A DNA stretch of 48,430 bases, from the NCBI RefSeq assembly GCF_009764265.1, contig NZ_RWIR01000066.1, forward strand, positions 1 to 48,430. The letters are read 5' to 3'. Positions 15,440-22,236 of this stretch are shown in pieces (position 1 is the first letter of the stretch; every line of letters starts with the position of its first letter). Origin of the DNA: Pseudomonas sp. PB101. Lineage in GTDB: Bacteria; Pseudomonadota; Gammaproteobacteria; Pseudomonadales; Pseudomonadaceae. The position numbers were made by a program, and so were the translations under genes. The notes below the pieces were generated by a model, which was given only the letters and a program-made list of their open reading frames with translations, was not told the origin of the DNA and did not search any database.

Positions 15440-16651
15440 TTACTGGCGGTATGACTTGAGGAAGCCGCCAATGCGCCCGATGGCCATCTCCAGGTCATCG
15501 ACCCGTGGCAGGGTCACGACGCGGAAGTGGTCTGGCCATGGCCAGTTGAATGCAGTGCCTTGAACCACCAGCAGCTTTTCGGAAAGGAGCAGGTCGAGGA
15601 CGAATTTTTCGTCGTTATGGATCGGGCAGACCTTGGGGTCGATGCGCGGGAATGCATACAGCGCGCCCATCGGCTTGACGCAGCTTACGCCCGGAATATC
15701 GTTGAGCAATTCCCAGGTGCGGTTGCGTTGTTCCAGCAGGCGGCCCTGCGGCAGCACCAGGTCATTGATGCTCTGATAACCGCCGAGGGCGGTCTGGATA
15801 GCGTGCTGGCTCGGCACGTTGGCGCACAGGCGCATGTTAGCCAGCATGTCGATGCCTTCGATGTAGCTCTGGGCGTGGTGTTTCGGGCCGGAAATGGCGA
15901 TCCAGCCGGAACGGAAACCGGCCACGCGATAGGACTTGGACAGACCGTTGAAGGTCAGGCACAGCAGGTCCGGCGCCAGGGAGGCGGTGCAGATGTGCAC
16001 GGCATCGTCATAAAGGATCTTGTCGTAGATCTCGTCGGAGAACACCACCAGATTGTGCTGGCGGGCCAGTTCCAGCATGCCCAGCAGCACTTCCTTCGAA
16101 TACACCGCGCCGGTCGGGTTGTTCGGGTTGATGATCACCAGCGCCTTGGTGTTCGGGGTGATCTTGGCCTTGATGTCGGCCAGGTCCGGCCACCAGTTGG
16201 CCTGCTCGTCGCACAGGTAGTGCACCGGATTGCCGCCGGACAGGCTCACGGCTGCGGTCCACAGCGGATAGTCGGGAGCGGGCACCAACACTTCGTCGCC
16301 GTTGTTGAGCAGGGCCTGCATCGACATCACGATCAGTTCGGAAACGCCATTGCCCAGGTAGATGTCTTCAATGCCGACGCCTTCCACCTGCTTTTGCTGG
16401 TAGTACTGCATCACGGCCTTGCGCGCACTGAACAGACCCTTGGAATCGCTATAGCCCTGGGCTGTCGGCAGGTTGCGGATCACGTCCTGGAGGATTTCAT
16501 CCGGCGCTTCGAAACCAAAAGGCGCCGGGTTGCCGATGTTCAGCTTGAGGATGCGATGGCCTTCCTCTTCCAGGCGCTTGGCGTGCTTGAGCACCGGGCC
16601 GCGAATGTCGTAGCAGACGTTGGCGAGCTTGTTCGATTTGCTGACCTGCAT
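15440..16651 (-). CDS. alaA: Alanine-forming PLP aminotransferase (AlaA type)
   Basis: A 403-aa class I/II aminotransferase. The pyridoxal-phosphate lysine is Lys239 in TFNGLSKSYRVAGFRSGW, with the other class motifs INPNNPTGAVY (174-184) and VVFSDEIYDKILYDD. The N-terminus MQVSKSNKLANVCYDIRGP and overall length match E. coli AlaA, the glutamate-pyruvate aminotransferase making alanine. The ATG at 16651 fits this start; longer upstream sequence looks non-coding. It is divergent from msrB across 226 bases and followed by a strong hairpin. Confidence 0.92.
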   Translation of the reverse strand: MQVSKSNKLANVCYDIRGPVLKHAKRLEEEGHRILKLNIGNPAPFGFEAPDEILQDVIRNLPTAQGYSDSKGLFSARKAVMQYYQQKQVEGVGIEDIYLGNGVSELIVMSMQALLNNGDEVLVPAPDYPLWTAAVSLSGGNPVHYLCDEQANWWPDLADIKAKITPNTKALVIINPNNPTGAVYSKEVLLGMLELARQHNLVVFSDEIYDKILYDDAVHICTASLAPDLLCLTFNGLSKSYRVAGFRSGWIAISGPKHHAQSYIEGIDMLANMRLCANVPSQHAIQTALGGYQSINDLVLPQGRLLEQRNRTWELLNDIPGVSCVKPMGALYAFPRIDPKVCPIHNDEKFVLDLLLSEKLLVVQGTAFNWPWPDHFRVVTLPRVDDLEMAIGRIGGFLKSYRQ

Positions 16652-16877
16652 GGCGATGTGTTCCCGAAAATGAACGATCCAGACGGCGTTTGGACAACCG
16701 TACTGGGAATCCTGCGTATTCACACAGGCCTGACGCCTTGAGATGCAGCACCCATATTTCCGTTTGAATGCGCGTGGTCTGGCTGCCAGACTGGCGTTTG
16801 ACGAGGCGCAATCATACGTGCCGCCCGATCCGTGGAAAAGGTACAGATCGGGCTTTTTCAGCCGCTGAGGTGTGATG

Positions 16878-17273
16878 ATGGAAAAGTTGGAAAAAACCCT
16901 GGAAGAATGGAAGGCGATGCTCGATCCAGAGCAGTACAACGTGTGCCGTCTCAAGGGCACCGAACGACCGTTTTCCGGCAAGTACAACGCCACCAAGACC
17001 GACGGGGTCTACCACTGCATCTGCTGCAAGGAGCCGCTGTTCGACTCGGCGACCAAGTTCGATTCCGGCTGCGGCTGGCCCAGCTTCCATGCGCCGATCG
17101 GCGACAGCGCCATGACCGAAATCCGTGATGTCAGCCACGGCATGATCCGCACCGAAGTGGTCTGCGCCAAATGCGACGCGCACCTGGGGCATGTATTCCC
17201 TGATGGTCCGCCGCCGACGGGCCTGCGTTATTGCATCAATTCGGTGTGCCTGGAACTCGTACCCCGCTCGTAA
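16878..17273 (+). CDS. msrB: Peptide-methionine (R)-S-oxide reductase MsrB
   Basis: A 131-aa enzyme that reduces R-methionine sulfoxide in proteins. The zinc-binding pairs are Cys47/Cys50 (HCICCKEP) and Cys96/Cys99 (VVCAKCDAHLGHVF), the catalytic cysteine is Cys119 in GLRYCINS, and Cys65 in SGCGWPSF is in the usual place of a resolving cysteine. The ATG at 16878 is 7 bases from GAGG; GTG at 16872 and ATG at 16875 are alternatives. A REP pair separates it from the glutathione peroxidase operon, so separate transcription is likely. Confidence 0.95.
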   Translation: MEKLEKTLEEWKAMLDPEQYNVCRLKGTERPFSGKYNATKTDGVYHCICCKEPLFDSATKFDSGCGWPSFHAPIGDSAMTEIRDVSHGMIRTEVVCAKCDAHLGHVFPDGPPPTGLRYCINSVCLELVPRS

Positions 17274-17281
17274 TGCGAGCC

Positions 17282-17367
17282 CTGTAGGAGCTGGCTTGCC
17301 AGCGAAGAGGCCCTCAAGTGCAGCGGTGCACCAAGGGACGCCATCGCTGGCAAGCCAGCTCCTGCAG
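17282..17367. repeat. Paired inverted REP element, GGCTTGCCAGC subtype
   Basis: CTGTAGGAGCTGGCTTGCCA (from 17282) and the inverse CGCCATCGCTGGCAAGCCAG running to 17367. The outer part reads GTAGGAG rather than GTGGGAG, as in the copy at the window start, marking a second REP subfamily. It lies between msrB and the gpx promoter. Confidence 0.85.
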
Positions 17368-17390
17368 TTGGGCGTCTGTACCATTATTTA

Positions 17391-17421
17391 AATTGCACAC
17401 AATTCAATTGCTCGCTATTTT
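17391..17421 (+). promoter_or_regulatory. gpx-ohrR2 promoter with OhrR-like operator
   Basis: TTGCAC (17393-17398), a 17-base spacer and TATTTT (17416-17421) form a promoter. Between them lie three alternating half-sites: AATTG (17391-17395), CAATT (17400-17404) and AATTG (17406-17410). The pair CAATT-C-AATTG resembles the known OhrR box type (ACAATT/AATTGT). Since the second gene of the operon is an OhrR paralogue, autoregulation through this site is inferred. Confidence 0.55.
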
Positions 17422-17453
17422 GTTGTCTCTGGCATTCACTCGGAACCCCAAAC

Positions 17454-17939
17454 ATGAGCGACAACCTGCTGAGCATCCCTTGCACCACGATCAAGGGTGA
17501 GCAAAAGACCCTGGCGGATTTCGCCGGCAAAGCCGTGCTGGTGGTCAACACGGCCAGCAAATGCGGTTTCACTCCGCAGTACAAAGGCCTGGAAGAACTC
17601 TGGCAGACCTACAAGGACCAGGGCCTGGTGGTGCTCGGTTTTCCCTGCAACCAGTTCGGCAAGCAAGAGCCGGGCAATGAAGGGGCGATCTCCGAGTTCT
17701 GCGAGCTGAACTTCGGTGTCAGCTTTCCGCTGTTCAAAAAGATCGACGTTAACGGTGCCGACGCCCATCCGTTGTTCGTGCAATTGAAAAAGCGCGCTCC
17801 GGGTGTGCTGGGCTCCCAGGGCATCAAGTGGAACTTCACCAAGTTCCTGATCGGCAAGGACGGGCAACTGGTCAAGCGCTTCGCCCCGGCGACCAAGCCG
17901 CAGGACCTGACCCAAGAGATCGAAGCCCTGCTCAAATGA
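17454..17939 (+). CDS. Glutathione peroxidase family protein (thiol peroxidase)
   Basis: A 161-aa GPx-fold peroxidase. The peroxidatic residue is a cysteine, Cys37 in NTASKCGFTPQYKGLEELW, not selenocysteine, followed by LGFPCNQFGKQEPG (Gln71) and the tetrad WNF (Trp126, Asn127). Bacterial Cys-GPx enzymes usually take electrons from thioredoxin. Cytoplasmic, no signal peptide. The start codon of the next regulator overlaps its stop (ATGA), so the two are translationally coupled. The upstream region has an OhrR-type palindrome, so organic peroxide induction is likely. Confidence 0.93.
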   Translation: MSDNLLSIPCTTIKGEQKTLADFAGKAVLVVNTASKCGFTPQYKGLEELWQTYKDQGLVVLGFPCNQFGKQEPGNEGAISEFCELNFGVSFPLFKKIDVNGADAHPLFVQLKKRAPGVLGSQGIKWNFTKFLIGKDGQLVKRFAPATKPQDLTQEIEALLK

Positions 17940-18397
17940 CCACCTTGTCAGTTGATTCCCTGAAGCTCGACAGCCAGCTGTGTTTCAAGCTGTACGCTGC
18001 TTCCCGGGCGGTGATTCGCGCCTACAAGCCCATGCTCGATCAGTTGGGCCTGACTTACCCTCAGTACCTGGCGATGCTGGTGCTGTGGGAGTGGCAGCAG
18101 GCAGCTCCCGAGCAACCGACCGTGAAGGCATTGGGTGAGCGTCTGGCCCTGGATTCCGGCACGCTGACACCCTTGCTCAAGCGCCTCGAACAACTGCAAC
18201 TGGTGCAGCGTCAGCGTTCGGCGCGCGATGAGCGTGAGGTGCATCTGAGCCTGTCGCCGGCCGGCATGGCCTTGCGCGATCAGGTCGGGCCACTCAAGGC
18301 GCGCCTGTTGTGCGACAGCGGGGTCGATCTGAATCGTCTCAACGACTTGCGCGATGGTCTCGATCATCTGCTGGGGCAGATCAAGGCGCTGTCGTAG
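17936..18397 (+). CDS. MarR-family regulator, second OhrR-type paralogue
   Basis: A 153-aa two-Cys OhrR-like repressor. Cys16 in KLDSQLCFKLYAASRAV is the peroxidatic position and Cys126 in KARLLCDSG the likely resolving one; the GLTYPQYLAMLVLWE block matches the ohrR product at 1874. The helix-turn-helix is around LGERLALDSGTLTPLLKRLE. Its ATG overlaps the gpx stop codon. Compared with OhrR, it has an extra loop (QQAAPEQPT, about 54-62). It probably controls its own operon in response to peroxide; which peroxides it distinguishes from OhrR is unknown. Confidence 0.9.
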   Translation: MTTLSVDSLKLDSQLCFKLYAASRAVIRAYKPMLDQLGLTYPQYLAMLVLWEWQQAAPEQPTVKALGERLALDSGTLTPLLKRLEQLQLVQRQRSARDEREVHLSLSPAGMALRDQVGPLKARLLCDSGVDLNRLNDLRDGLDHLLGQIKALS

Positions 18398-20702
18398 CGG
18401 GGATCCACAAGTCCAGCAGCGCGGCCAGTTCTTCGCGCCGGAAGGGTTTGGCCAGGTAGTCGCTCATGCCCGCGGCACGGCAGCGCTCGCGCTCCTCCGA
18501 CATGGCGTTGGCCGTCAGGGCGACGATCGGCAGTTGAGGCCAGCGTCCGCTGCGGCGGATTTGCCGGCTGGCTTCATAGCCGTCCATCACCGGCATGTTG
18601 CAGTCCATCAGCACCAGATCGAACTCCCGTTGTTCGAGTTGATCCAGGGCCTCGCCACCATGAGCCGCCGTGGTGACCTCGCAGCCGAGCTTGCCGAGCA
18701 TGCCCTTGGCCACCAGTTGGTTCACCGGATTGTCTTCCACCAGCAGTACGCGCCCGCGTCGTTGCGGACATTGCGCGTCGAGCGGGACATCGTTGACCGG
18801 CCGGGCTTGCGGTTGCAGGATCCGCCGCAAGGTCTGAAACAGCGTATTGCGGGCCAGGGGGCGGGCCTGTTGTTGCAGGGGGGCGAGGGCGTGGACCTCT
18901 TCGCCGGGCATGAAATTGCCATAGGCGGTGATCAGCAGGATCGGCGCACTGAGGGTGGGGCGCAAAGTGAACAGGCATTCGGGGCAGTCGGTGATGAGCA
19001 CGTCGGCCGCCAGGCCAAGCAGTGGGTCATCCATGGAGCGCCGTTCATAGTCCAGCCCCCAGCCAGGCAACAGGCTGTTCAGCAGCTCGCCCAGCCCGCT
19101 GCTGGCGGCCGTGATGGCGATGACTTTGCCCTTGAGCGAAACGGCAGGCATTGCGCGGGTATGGCTGGGTAATGGCAAGTCCGCGCAGAACTGGCTGCCA
19201 AAACCCGCCTCGGAGCTGATCGACAGGCGTCCCTGCATGGCTTCACACAGGTTGTAGGTCAGCGCCAGACCCAGCCCGGTACCGCCAAACTGGCGGGTAA
19301 TGCCGGCACCCGCCTGGGTGAAGGGCTGGAATATCTTGACCTGGGCATCTTGAGGAATGCCGATGCCGGTGTCGCACACCTCGATCCGGACACCGTCGCC
19401 GAACGTCGACAGGCGCACGTCGACTCGCCCGAACCGGGTGAACTTGAGAGCGTTGGACAGCAGATTACTGACGATCTGCCGCACGCGGGTCGGATCGCCG
19501 AGCACCAGCGCCGGGAAATGCGGATCGATCAGGCAGGTCAGTTCGACACTGGGGGCGGCGTTCTGCGACAGCAGGTTGGCGGTGTCTTCGATCAGCGAGC
19601 CGAGGTCGAAGGGAATGTGTTCGAGTTCGAGTTGGCCGGCATCGAACTTCGACAGATCGAGAATATCGTTGAGCAATTCCACCAGCACCTTGCCGGAGTC
19701 ATGGGCGATCGACAGTTGTTGCTGTTGTTCGGCATTCAGCGGTCCGTCGAGGGACAGTGCGATCATCCCGAGCAAGCCGTTGAGGGGCGTGCGGATTTCA
19801 TGGCTCATGTTCGCCAGGAACACCGAGCGGGCTTCGGCCATGTCCAGGGCGGTACTGCGGGCGGCTTCCAGTTCCTCATTGGATTGGCTCAGCCGGGCGT
19901 TGATCGCCTTGAGCTCGGCGGTGCGGGCCGAGACGATGTTTTCCAGTTGACCCAGATATTCGGTCAGACGGTTTTCCGCATTGCGCCGCTGCTGGATTTC
20001 GGTGGCGATGTTCTTGAATTGCTGGTTGGCAACCTTGACCAGCACGCCGATCTCATCGTTGGCGTGCCCGGCGGGACACTCCAGCGACGTCGGTTCGGTA
20101 CTGCTCGGGTCGCGACCGCTGAGCTCGCGGATGACCCGCACCAGAGGTTTGGTCAGCATCACATAGAACAGCGCCAGCAGGATGCCGGACAGCAGCAGGC
20201 TACGGGCGAAGCCATTGAGCAGGGTCACTTCGGCCCGGCGCAGGAAACGGTTGCCGAAGGCATAAGTGTCGACGTTCAGCCGCAGTGTGCCCAGGGACTC
20301 GTTGGGTAAATGATCCAGGTAGAGCCGGTCTTCGAACTGCCGATTGGCCCCGAACAGGAAGTCACTGAACAATCGATAGTCGTTCTGTATGCCGGATCGT
20401 TTGACGTTGGCCAGCACGGTGCCGTTGTTGTCGGTCAGTTTCGCGCCGATGATTGCCGGCGAGCGCAGCAGGCCCTGGGTCAGTTCCTTGGCGAGTTCGG
20501 CGTCGATGTTGTAGGCGATTCGCGAGGCCGGGTTGTGGCTGATTTCAAGTAATGAAAGGATTTCACGATTGATGGAGGCGTCTTCACTGGCATAATCGAT
20601 GCCTATTTGCAGCAGGCTGAGCAGCGTGCCCAAAATGAAACCGACCAGCACGGTAAGCCGGGCTTGCTTGAATGACAGCCGGTTGGTGAATTTGATGTCC
20701 AT
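18381..20702 (-). CDS. Hybrid sensor histidine kinase / response regulator
   Basis: A 773-aa inner-membrane hybrid kinase. A first membrane helix (about 13-33) and a second (about 165-185) bracket a periplasmic sensor, followed by HAMP and a coiled coil. The HisKA box is FLANMSHEIRTPLNGLLGM, the ATPase has NLLSNALKF and GGTGLGLALTYN, then a receiver-like segment without clear acidic pocket and a C-terminal REC with DNPVNQ and DLVLMDCNMPVMDGYEAS. No HPt domain is present, so an external HPt is needed. The ATG at 20702 gives the membrane-proximal start; an ATG at 20744 is possible. It converges on the ohrR2 gene with a 17-base overlap. Confidence 0.85.
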   Translation of the reverse strand: MDIKFTNRLSFKQARLTVLVGFILGTLLSLLQIGIDYASEDASINREILSLLEISHNPASRIAYNIDAELAKELTQGLLRSPAIIGAKLTDNNGTVLANVKRSGIQNDYRLFSDFLFGANRQFEDRLYLDHLPNESLGTLRLNVDTYAFGNRFLRRAEVTLLNGFARSLLLSGILLALFYVMLTKPLVRVIRELSGRDPSSTEPTSLECPAGHANDEIGVLVKVANQQFKNIATEIQQRRNAENRLTEYLGQLENIVSARTAELKAINARLSQSNEELEAARSTALDMAEARSVFLANMSHEIRTPLNGLLGMIALSLDGPLNAEQQQQLSIAHDSGKVLVELLNDILDLSKFDAGQLELEHIPFDLGSLIEDTANLLSQNAAPSVELTCLIDPHFPALVLGDPTRVRQIVSNLLSNALKFTRFGRVDVRLSTFGDGVRIEVCDTGIGIPQDAQVKIFQPFTQAGAGITRQFGGTGLGLALTYNLCEAMQGRLSISSEAGFGSQFCADLPLPSHTRAMPAVSLKGKVIAITAASSGLGELLNSLLPGWGLDYERRSMDDPLLGLAADVLITDCPECLFTLRPTLSAPILLITAYGNFMPGEEVHALAPLQQQARPLARNTLFQTLRRILQPQARPVNDVPLDAQCPQRRGRVLLVEDNPVNQLVAKGMLGKLGCEVTTAAHGGEALDQLEQREFDLVLMDCNMPVMDGYEASRQIRRSGRWPQLPIVALTANAMSEERERCRAAGMSDYLAKPFRREELAALLDLWIPATTAP

Positions 20703-20866
20703 GGGGGGGTGAACCACTTCCGTTTCCTTTCGCTGCTCAAGCATAGCCGATCATGTCTGTCTGCTGACGTTCTCGCGAGGCCTGTACTGCGGGGTCAGCC
20801 ACTGTGTGACGCGGTGTTTGGCCGCTGTATCACCATCATTACTGTGAATGTGCCCGAGGAGAAGTC

Positions 20867-21757
20867 GTGGATTCCCGATTGAATGCTTTTCTTGAACGTG
20901 CCGATGCCGTTCTGGCCCGTATCGAGCCGTTGCTGCCGGCACCAAGGCCAGCCATCGACTGGACGCAATGCCTGGCCGCGCGCTGGCAGCGTGAGTCGCG
21001 CGGCGGTTATCTGATGCCGCTGGAAGTCAGCCTCGACATGCGCCTGTCCGACCTGATCGGCGTCGACCGGCAAGTCGAACAGCTGGGGCGCAATACCCAG
21101 CAATTCCTCGATGGCATGCCCGCCAACCATGCCTTGCTCTGGGGCTCGCGCGGCACCGGCAAGTCGTCGCTGGTGCGCGCCTTGTTGGCCGAGCACGCTC
21201 AAGCCGGTTTGCGTTTGATCGAGATTGAACGCGATCACCTGGCAGACCTGCCGCGGGTGGTCGAACAGATCGGCAAGCTGCCCCAGCGTTTCGTGCTGTT
21301 TTGCGACGACCTTTCGTTCGAGTCGGGCGAGGGCGATTACCGAGTGCTCAAAAGCGTCCTGGATGGTTCGCTGGAGCAGGCACCGGACAACGTTCTGCTG
21401 TACGCCACGTCCAACCGTCGCCACCTGGTGCCGGAAAAGGAAAGCGACAACGAAAACTGGAAACGGGTCGACGGCGAGCTGCATCCAAGCGAAGCCGTGG
21501 AAGACAAGATCGCGCTCTCGGACCGCTTCGGCCTGTGGCTGTCGTTCTATCCGTTTACCCAGGAACACTTCCTCAACGTTGTCGAGCACTGGATCGGCCA
21601 GTTGGCCGCCAAGGCCGGGCTGGCATGGCAGCGCAGCGAAGAGCTGGACATTCTGGCGGTACGCTGGGCCACCGGCCGGGGCAATCGCAATGGACGTTGC
21701 GCCTATCAATTTGCCCGTTACTGGGTCGGGCTGAAACTGTTGGAGCACAAGGCATGA
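20867..21757 (+). CDS. DUF815 family AAA-like ATP-binding protein
   Basis: A 296-aa P-loop ATPase. Walker A is GSRGTGKSSL (near residue 94) and the Walker B-like segment is RFVLFCDDLSFE; the sequence WSRGTGKSSLVRALL type and the terminal NRNGRCAYQFARYW are typical of DUF815. The role is unknown; the fold resembles AAA+ loader proteins such as DnaC. The GTG at 20867 is supported by GAGGAGAAG just upstream. Its stop overlaps the ATG of the fRMsr gene, so the two are coupled. Confidence 0.85.
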   Translation: MDSRLNAFLERADAVLARIEPLLPAPRPAIDWTQCLAARWQRESRGGYLMPLEVSLDMRLSDLIGVDRQVEQLGRNTQQFLDGMPANHALLWGSRGTGKSSLVRALLAEHAQAGLRLIEIERDHLADLPRVVEQIGKLPQRFVLFCDDLSFESGEGDYRVLKSVLDGSLEQAPDNVLLYATSNRRHLVPEKESDNENWKRVDGELHPSEAVEDKIALSDRFGLWLSFYPFTQEHFLNVVEHWIGQLAAKAGLAWQRSEELDILAVRWATGRGNRNGRCAYQFARYWVGLKLLEHKA

Positions 21758-22236
21758 TCGATTTACAGCAGAGCGGCCAGGGTCTCGAAGGCTACGGCAT
21801 GCTGCATGCGCAACTGGAGTCCTTGCTGGCGGACGAGCGGGATTTCATCGCCAATGCCGCGCAGTTCTCGGCGTTTCTGTTCAATCAGCTCGATGACCTG
21901 AACTGGGCCGGGTTCTACCTCAACCGTAATGAGGAGCTGGTGCTCGGCCCGTTTCAGGGGCAGATCGCCTGCGTGCGGATTCCGTTCGGGCGTGGCGTCT
22001 GCGGGGCGGCGGCCGCCACCTTGCAGACTCAGTTGGTCGAGGATGTGCACGCGTTCCCCGGTCACATTGCCTGTGACAGCGCCTCGAACAGCGAGCTGGT
22101 GGTACCGCTGGTCAAGGACGGCCGGTTGATCGGCGTGCTCGACCTCGACAGCCCGAAACTGGCGCGTTTCACTGCGCAGGACCAGGCCGGCATCGAACAA
22201 CTGGCGACGATTTTCCTGCGCCTGACCGACTGCTGA
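21754..22236 (+). CDS. msrC: Free methionine-(R)-sulfoxide reductase (GAF domain)
   Basis: A 160-aa single GAF-domain enzyme that reduces free R-methionine sulfoxide. Three cysteines fit the fRMsr pattern exactly: Cys73 (IACVRIPFG), Cys83 (GRGVCGAAA) and Cys107 (GHIACDSASNSELVVPL), with spacings of 10 and 24 as in E. coli MsrC (84, 94, 118). The motif GRGVCGAAAA and the NWAGFYL segment are diagnostic. It is coupled by a 4-base overlap to the DUF815 ATPase upstream. It complements msrB at 16878, which acts on protein-bound sulfoxide. Confidence 0.93.
   Translation: MIDLQQSGQGLEGYGMLHAQLESLLADERDFIANAAQFSAFLFNQLDDLNWAGFYLNRNEELVLGPFQGQIACVRIPFGRGVCGAAAATLQTQLVEDVHAFPGHIACDSASNSELVVPLVKDGRLIGVLDLDSPKLARFTAQDQAGIEQLATIFLRLTDC

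Noticed and set aside
17454..17939. Possible selenocysteine in glutathione peroxidase
   Set aside because: The peroxidatic codon is TGC (cysteine) and there is no in-frame TGA.
18381..20702. Identity of the hybrid kinase as GacS
   Set aside because: It lacks the C-terminal HPt domain and the GacS-type N-terminus, and the gac neighbourhood is absent.
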